A DNA stretch of 64,000 nucleotides from Synechococcales cyanobacterium 340R_concoct_173_sub (GCA_025354065.1 JANXNM010000391.1:1-64000); one strand, 5' to 3'; shown: positions 17,601 through 26,678, counted from the stretch's first letter. The notes: generated by a model not told the origin, from the letters alone. Program-made: numbers and translations.

Positions 17601-20062
17601 GGGGCAGACGGACGGGGGAAGTAGGTACGGTTGCAGTGCGCGGGAATATCAACTTCCAAGGCGACCCGAAGATTGAAGCTGAACTTGATGTGGTAGATGG
17701 CCAATTCCAGGATGTCTTACGGACGGCCCAGCTTTTCCAAATCAGCGATCTGACCCGTGGTGCAACTCTACCGCTCTATGCAGCGGCGGCTGATGTTCAA
17801 CCCAGTAGTATCGGCAACACAAACGCTCCCGTGATTCAACAACTCAAGCGCTTTGCCGAAATTAACCAAATCATCGCCCAAACTGCCGAAACCCGATCGA
17901 ATACGTTGCTCCCGACATTGCTCGATATTCGGGGACGATTCAATGGCACGCTCAAAGTAGCTGGATCCTTGTCTCGCCCCGATCGGCTCACGGCCAGTTT
18001 CAAACTAGCGGCCAAAACCCTGGAATGGCGGCCCTATGCGTCCTATCTGAATACCACCGACGAGAATAAACTCGAAATCAATCCAAACCGAGTACTCAAG
18101 GCTGAAAATGCGGTGCTTGAAGGTGGAATTGAAAATGGAGTGCTTAGCATTCGGCCTTTCTTACTTAAATCAGGAGCCACGACAATTCGGCTGTCTTCCG
18201 TGCAAATTGGCGAAGTTGAGGAGCAATCTGGTCAGCTTAAAGTCGAAAATCTACCGATCGAATCCATTCAAAGTTTCTTCCCTTATCCCCTTAATATCGG
18301 CGGACAACCGATCGCGTTGGCAGGAAACCTAAATGGCACCGTCTCGCTGTCTGGTCCTCGCACCAAACCCAACTTCATCGGAGCGGTTGATTTGACCAAT
18401 GGCACCCTGAATGATCAACCGCTCCAGTCAGCCGTCGGTGCCTTCAACTACGAAGATGGACGACTGAAATTCCAAAATACAATCGTCGCTAATTCCAGCG
18501 AACCCATCAGAATTGTTGGTGAATTGCCTTACGATCTCGATCTTCCCACAGGCAAAATCGTCAGCGCCGATCGATCCTTAAAAGTCACCGGACGCGTTAA
18601 AGATGAAGGATTGTCGTTACTAAATCTACTAGGTCAACCGATCGCCTGGGAAGGTGGTAAAGGTCAGCTCAATTTCGACATCAGCAGCGCTCCCGATCAG
18701 CCGCTCAAAGTCCAGGGGGAACTAATACTTGATGGCGCAAAAATCAAAGCCCAAGCCTTACCCGAATCCCTTACCAATGTTCGAGGGCGTGTCGTTGCCG
18801 ACTTTACGGGGGTTCATGTCGAAAATCTTCGCGGTGAATTCAGTCGCGGACAAGTAGTGGCCAATGGCTCGATTCCAGTCTTTGGCTTCACACCGCCGGA
18901 GCTACCCGAGGAACCCGTCGTCCAAAAAGATTCTGCTGGAAATGCGATCGTCCCCCTCACCGCTAATCCGCCTGTTGCCTCTAGTGGTCCGAGAAAAAAT
19001 CAGCCCCTAATTGTTGATCTCCAGCGCATCGCCATTAATCTCAAAGGTCTCTACGATGGTGGCGTAAACGGTCGCGTTGTAATTGGTGGTAATGCCTTTG
19101 ATCCTAAAATTGGCGGTAGTGTCATCCTCACCGATGGGCGTGTTCTCCTGTCCGACACGATTCCTGATAATGTCGCTCCGGGTAGTAAAAACAATGGCCG
19201 CCCAGCCTTTGAACTAAAAAATCTCCAACTCACACTCGGCGATAATATCCGGGTTGTTCGGGCACCCCTACTCAATTTTGTGGCAAGGGGCAAGTTAGAT
19301 GTGACAGGAACGCTCGATAAGCTTCAACCCAGCGGACGAATTGATCTAGAATCGGGTCAAGTGAATCTCTTTACGACTCAATTTGTCTTGGCGAGAGGCT
19401 ATCGTAATTTTGCTGAATTCCGCCCCGAACTCGGACTGGACCCCAAACTCAATGTACGACTCACTACGTCTGTTCCCGAAGTCACCCGCACTCGCATCCC
19501 CACCAACAACATCAGTTCTGAAATCAACCAGGCTCTCAACCTCGCGGGTAATGTCGGCGGAGTACAGACGGTACGCATTCAGGCACGCGTCGAAGGCCCA
19601 GCGAGTTTACTAACCAAAAATCTCGAACTCAAGAGCAGCCCTAGCCGATCGCCGACGGAAATTGTGTCACTTTTAGGCGGTGGGTTTGTAAATACCTTAG
19701 GCCGAGGTGATGATGCGACGTTAGGGATTGCAAACTTTGCTGGATCTGCGCTGTTAACCAATGTTCAAGGTGTGATTGGCAATGCGATCGGCCTGAGCGA
19801 ATTCCGTTTATTCCCAACGCTGATTGGTAATACTACGACTGGAACCTCTACTTTGGGCCTTGCCGCAGAAGCGGGCGTAGATATTCTCCGCACTGCCGAT
19901 GGTGTTCCCATTGTCTCAGCAACTGCTTTGCGCGTCCTTACCGCCAGCCAAGCGACCCAATTCGGTCTTCGCTATCGAATTAATGAAAAACTTATCTTCC
20001 GAGGCTCTACCGATTTTGCGGGGGACAATCGTGCGGTTTTTGAATTTGAAACTCGGTTCTAA
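14657..20062 (+). CDS. tamB: TamB/YtfN-type translocation and assembly protein
   Basis: An 1801-residue protein with one N-terminal membrane segment (about residues 17-38), then a very long beta-rich region of repeating GxLSG/GxIxGT-type strands, and a C-terminal DUF490/TamB domain (about 1450-1801: GRVVIGGNAFDPKIGGS, LSGTLDKLQPSGRIDLESG, RGYRNFAEFRPELGLDP). It ends in aromatic residues, FEFETRF. TamB is an inner-membrane-anchored bridge protein that works with Omp85-family TamA and is implicated in outer-membrane protein insertion and lipid transport; cyanobacterial and chloroplast (TIC236) homologues span the periplasm or intermembrane space. The partner omp85 gene is not in the window. Large size and fold are normal for cyanobacteria. 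Confidence 0.92.
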   Translation: MNPEPTPTPRRNTFWKRAALPLGVLTIAGIGGTLWATKYIYEDIVPIVETSLEKELNRPVKLGKVQGFSLGSLRLGKSEIPATATDSDHVEIEAIDVSFNLWESFQKKKLKIKLNLLNPVAFIEEDKPGVWIGTEITPQKEDDPNAGDVDVAEIKLSNATIELLPIAKEKQPRRSVKYQKVNTTVQMFDRGKQLKIDSEGESAVQGSFKVNAEIWNRTINAKADAEPTTDKLTDKPIAGKPATLRLDINGEVRTEKMLLSEFDRLARLPVNVESGELNSNLTLQIRADEKYPSLRGTATFRDISGKVPGVAYGVSKVEGDLRFEGRQIVLEKSKAVIAKEITVQTIGKIDFEKGLDLTSKTGSIEIPKLLKTFDIKTPSTIAGAILSEVKITGPIETPGISGQVKNTKVITIAAPESDKPQPDIRLTSLQTRFKIDLKSKKLGITDLLVLPELGGSITGAGTIALAKPESIDLQLQATGFDGDKIAKLYNGGAALPVAIGTLSANIMVSGSPTNPETLVAWNAPGAKYPASGEIAIVGETITLRNTIAQVEGGTARINGTVVNGLLALNVKTDGIPLKPFSPELRGNFSSDLNVTGTIANLSPETVRVSGSTQLSEGVAVINDPIVAQIEWTGKQLNIKEATAPGLSVNGSIFASLGEKPEVTGLDLNVKTEGLALASLPTQLPKDVRLSGTTDFDGKVTGTPTSPMVQGNLALNALQVNDLKFDPLRGTVFYASNQGVDLNLAGRQDRISAKLDRDFQPIFVNLQRGDGTIDAVRSGNGFNVAMRRLDLAELNGFGLEKPLTQLLAQTGAADEIGSPTLGGQLNGNLSLNLKSQHLQAGTIQIDRLRLGNFRAASLTAVLNNASAQSLASANVVMLQPELNSKFNAQSIRANIQNVNLASGAISGATIEVNAPQAIGFTALQIQANLGAGNLKTGQNGTVTVTQPKVGLGQAEDFKAAFFVSSTQFNLQKSTLRLPLVDDRGRRTGEVGTVAVRGNINFQGDPKIEAELDVVDGQFQDVLRTAQLFQISDLTRGATLPLYAAAADVQPSSIGNTNAPVIQQLKRFAEINQIIAQTAETRSNTLLPTLLDIRGRFNGTLKVAGSLSRPDRLTASFKLAAKTLEWRPYASYLNTTDENKLEINPNRVLKAENAVLEGGIENGVLSIRPFLLKSGATTIRLSSVQIGEVEEQSGQLKVENLPIESIQSFFPYPLNIGGQPIALAGNLNGTVSLSGPRTKPNFIGAVDLTNGTLNDQPLQSAVGAFNYEDGRLKFQNTIVANSSEPIRIVGELPYDLDLPTGKIVSADRSLKVTGRVKDEGLSLLNLLGQPIAWEGGKGQLNFDISSAPDQPLKVQGELILDGAKIKAQALPESLTNVRGRVVADFTGVHVENLRGEFSRGQVVANGSIPVFGFTPPELPEEPVVQKDSAGNAIVPLTANPPVASSGPRKNQPLIVDLQRIAINLKGLYDGGVNGRVVIGGNAFDPKIGGSVILTDGRVLLSDTIPDNVAPGSKNNGRPAFELKNLQLTLGDNIRVVRAPLLNFVARGKLDVTGTLDKLQPSGRIDLESGQVNLFTTQFVLARGYRNFAEFRPELGLDPKLNVRLTTSVPEVTRTRIPTNNISSEINQALNLAGNVGGVQTVRIQARVEGPASLLTKNLELKSSPSRSPTEIVSLLGGGFVNTLGRGDDATLGIANFAGSALLTNVQGVIGNAIGLSEFRLFPTLIGNTTTGTSTLGLAAEAGVDILRTADGVPIVSATALRVLTASQATQFGLRYRINEKLIFRGSTDFAGDNRAVFEFETRF

Positions 20063-20284
20063 AATACGTTGATTCTGCAATTGTTCAATCAGTTCCGACT
20101 TAGATAATTGCAGTAATACCCGCGTATAGTCTTCATTACTTATCGCCATCAATCACGGCATCAAGCTTTTAAGGGCAGAATCTATGGTTCCATATGCTCC
20201 ATACTAATACGCCAAGATACAAGTAGGTTTAAGGCGTTGGCTCGTTTTAGATCAGTTTCCCTTAGGAAAATGAGTTCTTCAACC

Positions 20285-22045
20285 TTAGGTCAACGGCACT
20301 GACGGACTGACGGACCACGTTGCATCACCAGAAGACGTATCACCGGAAAGATCGAGGACAAGCTGGTGATGATCGCTTAGGCTTTCCCGATGTCCAACGC
20401 TTAGAAAAGTTATTCCAGACTCTCGAAGTTTCTGATAGAGATGTTTTTCATTCTTTGGATCAAGCGCACTCGTCGCTTCATCTAAAATTGCATAGCTGGG
20501 TTTGTTTAGTAGCAACCGGGCAAAAATAAGCCGCTGCTGTTCTCCTAGAGATAGCACCTCAGCCCAATTTTTTTCTGCCTCAAATCCACCGTGTCGCTGC
20601 TCTAAATCTGGGAGATTAACTTGAATCAGAACATCTCTGAGCTGTGAATCTTCGATCGAAAGATCCATTTTTGGATACACCATTTGATCCCGTAGCGTTC
20701 CCAAAATCATGTAAGGCCGCTGGGGTAAAAACAGCATCTCATCCAATGGTGGACGCACTATTGTCCCCGTCCCCGTATCCCATAGCCCAACGATTGCCCT
20801 CAGCAAAGAACTCTTCCCACACCCACTCACTCCGCGCACCAGCAGCCCTTCACCTACGGGTAGCTTAAGCGATAAATCCTTAATTAGAGTCCGTTGACCA
20901 TTGGGCGTTTGGAGGGTCATGTGCTCTAGTGCTAGATAATCTCTCGATTGAGTTTCGATCGCTGTTCGTTGCACTCCTTCAATTTTCCCGTCCGTTTCAG
21001 CCGTCGTTTCAAACGACTCCAAGAAGGTATACAACCGTTCAACCCCGGCTCCAAAAGTCGTCAACGATTGGAACCTAGCTACAATTAAGTTCAATGAGAA
21101 AAACACTCGGATAAAGGCCCCTTGAGCCTCCGTCACTTTCCCCACTTCCAACTCGCCTGCAAAAATTCCCGGTGCTACGACGATCGCGGGTAAAATGAAC
21201 GGGATAAATTCATAGGCATTGGTCAAAATATTAAGGTTGAGTTCCCAAACAATTAGGCGTTTAAAATTATCAAAGACCTCACTAAATCGGGCCTTAATCC
21301 GATCAGATTCACACGCTTCACCCTGATAAAATGCGATCGCCTCAGCATTTTCTCGTACCCGAACCAGACTAAATCGAAAATCGGCTTCTTTTTTAAGCTG
21401 GTTGAAGTTAATCTCCATCAAAGGTTTCCCAAACACCCCAATGGTTGTCAACGTACCTACCAGCGCATACACCACCAAAAACAAAATTAATGGCTTAGAA
21501 ATCCCCCACAGCACGCTGCTAAATGCCGCGATCGCCAACACCGAATCAACTAACGCTAGGAGGAGTACCAAGGATTCCTGAGTAAAGCTTTTGACATCTT
21601 CAGTAATTCGTTGATCAGGATTGTCAATGTCAGAATGATTGATGTGGTAAAACGCTCGGTTCCCAAAATAGCGATTGATAAAATCACTCGTCAACCATTG
21701 CCGCCATTCCAGCCCCAAGCGATCGCGCAGATAAACATAGCCAGCATAAAGCGGCGCATACAGCACCAATGTTCCTGCAAAAACAACAATCGTTTGCCAA
21801 AATCTAGCTTCATCTTGAGCCGACAACGCGGAGATGAGTTCGCCTCGCTTGTTATTAAGCAGTACGCTCAGTCCGGTATAGCCCAAGGACATGACGATGA
21901 CCACTAGAAGCAGCCCCCGTGCCCGCCATTTCTCCTCGCTAGACCAGTAAGACTGTGCGATCGCCCAGAACTGTCTGAATATCACTAGATTAAATCGTTG
22001 CATTGCTTTTATTGATCCAGGGTGATTGGGTTGAGGGTCTTTCAA
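20285..22045 (-). CDS. SbmA/BacA-like ABC transporter, permease fused to ATPase
   Basis: A 586-residue half-transporter. Residues about 30-330 form an ABC_membrane_2-type domain with five or six membrane segments and the family signature EWRQWLTSDFINRYF followed by DIDNPDQRITEDVKSF. Residues about 370-570 form the ATPase: Walker A GVSGCGKSS, signature LSLGEQQR, Walker B AILDEATSALD. This family, related to bacterial SbmA/BacA/YddA and eukaryotic ABCD proteins, imports peptides, vitamin B12 or fatty acyl compounds; the substrate here is unknown. The frame opens at a TTG (22045) that overlaps the TGA of the upstream gene fragment (TTGA), and an ATG at 22003 precedes the conserved part, so either could start. 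It is downstream of the nitrate regulator genes but there is no known link. Confidence 0.85.
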   Translation of the reverse strand: MKDPQPNHPGSIKAMQRFNLVIFRQFWAIAQSYWSSEEKWRARGLLLVVIVMSLGYTGLSVLLNNKRGELISALSAQDEARFWQTIVVFAGTLVLYAPLYAGYVYLRDRLGLEWRQWLTSDFINRYFGNRAFYHINHSDIDNPDQRITEDVKSFTQESLVLLLALVDSVLAIAAFSSVLWGISKPLILFLVVYALVGTLTTIGVFGKPLMEINFNQLKKEADFRFSLVRVRENAEAIAFYQGEACESDRIKARFSEVFDNFKRLIVWELNLNILTNAYEFIPFILPAIVVAPGIFAGELEVGKVTEAQGAFIRVFFSLNLIVARFQSLTTFGAGVERLYTFLESFETTAETDGKIEGVQRTAIETQSRDYLALEHMTLQTPNGQRTLIKDLSLKLPVGEGLLVRGVSGCGKSSLLRAIVGLWDTGTGTIVRPPLDEMLFLPQRPYMILGTLRDQMVYPKMDLSIEDSQLRDVLIQVNLPDLEQRHGGFEAEKNWAEVLSLGEQQRLIFARLLLNKPSYAILDEATSALDPKNEKHLYQKLRESGITFLSVGHRESLSDHHQLVLDLSGDTSSGDATWSVSPSVPLT

Positions 22046-22479
22046 ACGTGGAGGTTCAATACATCTTGCAACATCCGATCGAAGAATATCTCTAGCGGCA
22101 TTTCGGACGCTCTGACCATGGCAGAAATCACGCTAGATTTAGCAAAGGAGCAGTAGAGACCCGCTTCCAAAAACCACGGATTGCCTTGGGGATCGATGCG
22201 AAAATCAAACAAACTGTAATGACGACAGCCTAATGCAAGATGAGCTTTTCGGGCCATCTCCCAACCGCCTTCTGTAATCGGATCAGTGGGATCGACAATC
22301 CAGGAATGCGTGCTTTCTTTGGCGGCAAAATCTAGATTCCCTGCTTCATTTTGTTTTAGCTTATCCGCATAGCTCCGAATGAGGCTTATCCGCTCAACAA
22401 CTTTCAAGACGATGGGAAAATAAGTCAAGTTGACTAATCCCGATCGATCCCGTTGCGCAATGCCTCCAGTTTCTTCCAA
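22042..22479 (-). pseudogene. 5'-truncated ATP-grasp (D-Ala-D-Ala ligase-like) gene
   Basis: The frame encodes only the C-terminal third of an ATP-grasp enzyme: GLVNLTYFPIVLKV, KQNEAGNLDFAAKESTHSW, then LALGCRHYSLFDFRIDPQGN and PWFLEAGLYCSFAKSSVISA, which carry the last metal-binding E and catalytic loop region of D-alanine-D-alanine ligase-like proteins (full length about 320-350 residues). Homology begins just where the upstream cnaT gene stops (22434), the frame opens only with a TTG inside cnaT, and the first ATG comes about 75 residues later. I infer that a deletion removed the 5' two thirds and joined the rest to the end of cnaT. It may still be translated but cannot bind ATP as a ligase. 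Confidence 0.6.
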
Positions 22480-23501
22480 GCCAGACCGTTCTCTAATATC
22501 GATCGGGCCTTAGCAAATGAATCTTCTAAGCTTGAATTACCTGGGTTGCTTAAACTGAATTGCGATCGCCATAGATAGAAACCAGCATTCCAAACCAACG
22601 GATTCAAGAGTACCGACGGCTTACCCTGAAGCGCTAATAATGCCGCCGCCGCCCAATCACTCGTTTCCATCAATGGCACATCCCGATCGGCAAAACCATA
22701 ATCACGGGGCGCTAAACTTAGCCGTTCAAATTCGCCATTTTCCGAAGCTCCAATAATCGCCGTTCGATCGCAAGCCAAATCACAGCTTCCCTCTAACCCT
22801 TTTATCGTTAAAAATGACGTGGTTCCTCGCAATTCAAAGGCTGACCTAAACATCCCTTCCGTTGGTGGATGGACGTAGCCGCATACTAGTGTTTGTGGCC
22901 CTGAATACGGCGACCACATGAGTTCTAGGGTAGATAAGGGCGGACGTTTACCGATTTGATCACGGTAGGGCATTAGGGCTTGAGCTAGGGAAAAATGATC
23001 GGGCAAATAGACAAATCCCAGGCCAGTGGTTTCTAAGATTTCATGCACTTGCATCAAGCTCAAACCGGGCCAATTCACGCCTAAACTTTGCCAAAGTTCA
23101 ATTAAAGGCAATCCTTCTTTGGTTGGAACCCGATCGCCCCCATGCTGAATCACTGGAATGTCGGCGGCGGATAATACCAATGCTGTTAAGGGACCGAGGG
23201 GAGCAGTGCGCGATCGGCCATCATAGGGATAGCAAAAAACCCAGGGATTTCGGACAATCGTTGGCAAAATACTGGGTAATTGTGGCCCAAGCGCATCATA
23301 AGCATCTGCCATGCCCGCGAGTTCTTCGCCCGTGGGTCGCTTGATTCGGTGGGAGATTAAAAATGCACCGATTTGAGCCGGGGTCGCGTCTTGATGCAAC
23401 ATCATACGCATGGCATCATTTGCTTCCGATCGGGTTAAATTTTGACTTGTGTGTGGCCCACTGCCGACTTTACGCAGTAGGGCGCGGAATTCGTGACTCA
23501 T
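22434..23501 (-). CDS. cnaT: CnaT-like protein of the anthranilate phosphoribosyltransferase family
   Basis: A 355-residue protein of the TrpD/TrpD2 fold. It keeps LTRSEANDAMRMMLHQDATPAQIGAFLISHRIK at the N-terminal helical domain and the IQHGGDRVPTKEG loop where TrpD has the phosphate-binding GTGGD, so it is not a standard TrpD. In Anabaena the homologous gene cnaT, required for expression of the nir operon, lies next to ntcB; the same order (ntcB then cnaT on the minus strand) is seen here, 148 bp apart. The enzymatic activity of CnaT is not established. Assignment rests on family plus context. Its 3' end is fused to an ATP-grasp remnant. Confidence 0.8.
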   Translation of the reverse strand: MSHEFRALLRKVGSGPHTSQNLTRSEANDAMRMMLHQDATPAQIGAFLISHRIKRPTGEELAGMADAYDALGPQLPSILPTIVRNPWVFCYPYDGRSRTAPLGPLTALVLSAADIPVIQHGGDRVPTKEGLPLIELWQSLGVNWPGLSLMQVHEILETTGLGFVYLPDHFSLAQALMPYRDQIGKRPPLSTLELMWSPYSGPQTLVCGYVHPPTEGMFRSAFELRGTTSFLTIKGLEGSCDLACDRTAIIGASENGEFERLSLAPRDYGFADRDVPLMETSDWAAAALLALQGKPSVLLNPLVWNAGFYLWRSQFSLSNPGNSSLEDSFAKARSILENGLAWKKLEALRNGIDRD

Positions 23502-23649
23502 GGCGTTGCGTTCCGATCGGGATCCCCATAGTATAAAAAATAAATTGCATAAAAAGTGCGAAAAAATAAAGTGTGAAAAATTTAGTTCAACACAAACTTA
23601 ATTCAAGAACTTGAATGTTTAAGGGCGATAGATGAATTTTAAAGAGTCT

Positions 23650-24603
23650 CTAGCTTAATACAAGTTTGTCGTGAGAATATTGGTTTTGATTTTGACGATC
23701 GGCTTGGATATCCCTTTGAATTTGCATTTGAACGAGTTCTCTAAAACGGCAAATAGGCGGGATTTGGAGCCGATCGCTGGTAGTCACAAGCACGACATCG
23801 CGAGTAATTACAGGTTCGGTGGTAGGCCGCATGACTAGGGTTGGATCCAAATGGAGATCCGCGACAGCACCCTGGGGGAGTAACGCCACGAGTTTACCTT
23901 GACGGACGACTCCGCGAAAAGCATCAAGAGTATTCAGTTCTAAGGCTGCATTTAGCGTCACGCCGTGTTTTTGAAACTGTTCTTGAACCAAACGCTGCAT
24001 CCCATACCCATCTTTAAACACAACCTGCGGATAGTGAACCAGCCGATCCCAAGGCACTATTTCATCTTGAGCGAGGGGATGGTCCGCTGACATGAGGACT
24101 TGGACGGGTTCGGTGTAGAGCTTGTCTACGATCATCTCGGGACTAGCGGTCAGGAAGCGGTTATTCATGACAATGGCTAAATCGACTAATCCATCTTTCA
24201 GGACTTTTAAGGCCCGATCGCTGCCCAGAGAGGTGACGCGGATCTGGACTTGGGGATATTCAGCGCAAAAGCGTTGTAAGACTGGGGGAAGCTGATAGGC
24301 ACAGACGGAGTGGATGGCGGCGATGCAGAGTTCGAGCTGTTTGCCATCCATTAGGTCTTTGAGTTCGGTGGTAGCAGTTGTCCACTCTTGCAATATTTTA
24401 CGCGCCCGAGGCATAAAGCATTCTCCAGCGATCGTGAGTTTGACGTGACTGGTTCGGTGAAATAGGGACACGCCTAGGCTTGTTTCGAGCGTTTGAACTT
24501 GTCGGCTGATGGTGGATTGGGTCACATCGGAGTGTTTGGCGGCTTGTTGAAAACTTCCGGTTTCGGCGACAGTGAGAAAGGCTTGTATTTGTTCCAGACG
24601 CAT
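23650..24603 (-). CDS. ntcB: LysR-type activator of nitrate assimilation, NtcB
   Basis: A 317-residue LysR regulator. The first 60 residues form the winged helix-turn-helix (MRLEQIQAFLTVAETGSFQQ, DVTQSTISRQVQTLETSLG). Residues about 90-295 form the effector-binding domain. NtcB is the LysR protein that, with NtcA, activates nirA in response to nitrite. The call is supported by its place between cnaT and nirB and divergent from nirA, the arrangement known in Synechococcus and Anabaena. The nirB stop lies 39 bp upstream of the ntcB ATG, so they are likely one operon. The N-terminal sequence is also very close to known NtcB proteins as I remember them. Confidence 0.88.
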   Translation of the reverse strand: MRLEQIQAFLTVAETGSFQQAAKHSDVTQSTISRQVQTLETSLGVSLFHRTSHVKLTIAGECFMPRARKILQEWTTATTELKDLMDGKQLELCIAAIHSVCAYQLPPVLQRFCAEYPQVQIRVTSLGSDRALKVLKDGLVDLAIVMNNRFLTASPEMIVDKLYTEPVQVLMSADHPLAQDEIVPWDRLVHYPQVVFKDGYGMQRLVQEQFQKHGVTLNAALELNTLDAFRGVVRQGKLVALLPQGAVADLHLDPTLVMRPTTEPVITRDVVLVTTSDRLQIPPICRFRELVQMQIQRDIQADRQNQNQYSHDKLVLS

Positions 24604-24642
24604 GAAAAATATCCTAAATTACTGCCAAAAAATACGACTAAA

Positions 24643-26001
24643 TCAGCGCCATTCATCTAGGGCAAATTGTAAGCCTGATTTTACTTCAGATGAAATTGTA
24701 ATGTCCTGCATTTTTTGCTGAATGATAGTTTGAACGATCGGTTCTGGGCCTGTCCGATCAATCTGTTGAAGGGCTTGAAGAATATGAAATCGCAGTGAAG
24801 AATCCACCGTGGTGAATTGATCCACCAGGCCATCGATCGCGTCGGGTTGCGCCAGATTTCCTAGGGCTGTGACGGCCAATTTACGATCGTCCAGCGTCAA
24901 ATCTTGTTGAATTAATTGAATCAAATAGGCCACCGTCAAATCTTTTAACTTACGTACACGCCCTAAAGCCCGCAGCAATTCAGTTCGTACAAGACTCATG
25001 GTTTGCGATGCTTTAAATAATCCCATCAATGCCTCTATACTTTCAAGGCGCAACAGCGATCGGACCAGCTCAATCGCCAACGCATCGGGCAGCGGTTCAC
25101 TTTTCAAAGCTCGAAGTAACGATTCTGTTGATGCGTCTCCTCCCAATCGTCCTAAACTCGTCGCCGATCGAATACAAACTGAACCATTGAGATCCCATAG
25201 CAACGGCATTAATAATTCAATCCGCCGATCGCAACTTAACGTCTGACAAAATGCGATCGCTTCAGCAGCAGTTTCACGAATACGGGCGATCGGCGACTTA
25301 AGGGATTGAATCAGGATTACAGCAATGCGATTGTCTTGGAAATTCCCCAAGGCTGCGATCGCTATGCAACAGACCTCAGTATCCGGGTTTACTGCTAACT
25401 GCAATAACATTTCAACCGTTTCCACTGTGCGAATATTTGCCAGAATACGTACAGCCCACAACGAAGACTCTGCTTCTAATCCAGTCTGTAGCATGGGTTT
25501 CAATACCGACAAACAGCGATCGCCATATTGTGCCAGCACTGTCGCGGCCATGGATTGCACGTCAGAATTCCCCGACTTCAGCACTTCCAGCAGCGCCAAC
25601 ATGACCCCATCATCTTCCCAAGCGCCTAGGGTTCGGACGACAAACCATTGCAGTTCTTCGTCGAAGTCTGTGGTGTTATTTGTGGTGTCATTTAATGTCT
25701 CATTTAAACGATTGAGGAGGGGATCTATTGCTACATTTCCCAACTTTGGCAAGAGCTTAGACACGTCCCAGCGCACCTGAAAATCGCCCCATTCCAGCGC
25801 TTGCAACAAGCCATTTAAAATCTGGCTATTCAAAATCTGAATCTGGGTTCGATCGCCAGCTTGATCACTAAAAAACGATCGTTCGGCCAATTTACAAACC
25901 TCATCCCAATCTGATGCGGCGATCGCGGTTTCGAGTTCTATGGCGAATACTAATATGACTCGTCTAATGTCTGGCGTAAATTCTGCTGCTACCTGTTCCA
26001 C
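24643..26001 (-). CDS. nirB: HEAT-repeat protein NirB (CpcE-lyase-like), nitrite assimilation
   Basis: An alpha-helical protein built of about ten HEAT/PBS-lyase repeats (units such as DPLLNRLNETL, VMLALLEVLKSGNSDVQSMA, GDASTESLLRALKSEP, DAIDGLVDQF). The open frame reaches 26154 but that part overlaps the Rieske gene by 139 bp; the first suitable start after the Rieske stop is a GTG at 26001, giving 452 residues starting with (M)EQVAAEFTPD, which I prefer. In cyanobacteria NirB, related to CpcE-type phycobilin lyases, is encoded near ntcB and is needed for full nitrite reductase activity. Here it sits between a Rieske gene and ntcB, opposite to nirA. The molecular role of NirB is unknown; the call rests on repeat type plus location. 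Confidence 0.75.
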   Translation of the reverse strand: MEQVAAEFTPDIRRVILVFAIELETAIAASDWDEVCKLAERSFFSDQAGDRTQIQILNSQILNGLLQALEWGDFQVRWDVSKLLPKLGNVAIDPLLNRLNETLNDTTNNTTDFDEELQWFVVRTLGAWEDDGVMLALLEVLKSGNSDVQSMAATVLAQYGDRCLSVLKPMLQTGLEAESSLWAVRILANIRTVETVEMLLQLAVNPDTEVCCIAIAALGNFQDNRIAVILIQSLKSPIARIRETAAEAIAFCQTLSCDRRIELLMPLLWDLNGSVCIRSATSLGRLGGDASTESLLRALKSEPLPDALAIELVRSLLRLESIEALMGLFKASQTMSLVRTELLRALGRVRKLKDLTVAYLIQLIQQDLTLDDRKLAVTALGNLAQPDAIDGLVDQFTTVDSSLRFHILQALQQIDRTGPEPIVQTIIQQKMQDITISSEVKSGLQFALDEWR

Positions 26002-26015
26002 GAATTGTCTCTCTA

Positions 26016-26516
26016 TTAGGAATCTTGCTGAAACCGACCTGAAACCCAAATATCGTCGCCCCTCACCTCCATCGGATAAGTCTTCAGATTTTGGGTTGCT
26101 GGACCTTGTAAACGCTTGCCCGTAATATTGAATCGAGATTGATGGCAGGGACAAATAAATGACTCCTGAACATTATCCCAATTCACCAAACATTTTTGAT
26201 GGGAGCAAATGGGACTGACGGCGGACAAGACTCCAAGCTCAGCGCTATTCTTTTTCTTTGGGCCACGGATGACTAAAAGCGGTTCACTGGAAAAATGTTC
26301 ACTGAAGATCTTTCCCTCTTCTTCCAATAGTTTGAGACTGCCAATATTCTGAAAGCCCGCCGCACTCGTTTTCCCGCAGCCGCCCATCATGACCAGTAGC
26401 CATCCCGTACCAAACTGACGTAAAAATGCACGTCGGCCCGATAACATCAGGATAGGCTCCTCCGATCGCCTGAGCTTAAGCAATTTCCGAAAATGAGACG
26501 TGGAATTGTGAGTCAT
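26016..26516 (-). CDS. Rieske [2Fe-2S] protein with Tat-like signal, at the nirA locus
   Basis: A 166-residue protein. The Rieske cluster ligands are complete: C104-S-H106 with C109, and C122-P-C124-H125, so both the Cys/His ligand pairs and the two Cys of the stabilising disulfide seen in cytochrome b6f/bc1 Rieske proteins are present. Residues 27-47 contain SGRRAFLRQF, a twin-arginine motif, followed by a hydrophobic stretch ending MMGGCGKT, which could be a lipoprotein box. I infer export to the thylakoid lumen or periplasm and membrane attachment. It is not the petC protein (context and length differ). It is the first gene of the minus-strand nirB-ntcB unit, 259 bp divergent from nirA. 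A role in electron supply or nitrite handling is suggested by location only. Confidence 0.8.
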   Translation of the reverse strand: MTHNSTSHFRKLLKLRRSEEPILMLSGRRAFLRQFGTGWLLVMMGGCGKTSAAGFQNIGSLKLLEEEGKIFSEHFSSEPLLVIRGPKKKNSAELGVLSAVSPICSHQKCLVNWDNVQESFICPCHQSRFNITGKRLQGPATQNLKTYPMEVRGDDIWVSGRFQQDS

Positions 26517-26552
26517 GGGAAAAGCGATCGCGACGTGAACAGCAAGGATGAA

Positions 26553-26606
26553 TTACTTAAAACTTATATATTACCTAAAACTTATATATTACTTAAAACT
26601 TATAGT
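26553..26606. repeat. Three 18-bp tandem repeats upstream of the Rieske gene
   Basis: TTACTTAAAACTTATATA (26553-26570) is repeated at 26571-26588 and 26589-26606 with one to three changes. The array is AT-rich and lies in the leader or promoter of the Rieske-nirB-ntcB unit, 37-90 bp from the Rieske ATG. Confidence 0.9.
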
Positions 26607-26678
26607 AAGGCACTCATAAGGGCTTAATACTACTTACGCATATCTTATATTCTGATTTTGCATCAAACCTATGGTTTC

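Noticed and set aside
26001..26154. Extended N-terminus of NirB (51 residues before the GTG at 26001)
   Set aside because: It lies almost entirely over the end of the Rieske gene in another frame and lacks HEAT-like sequence.
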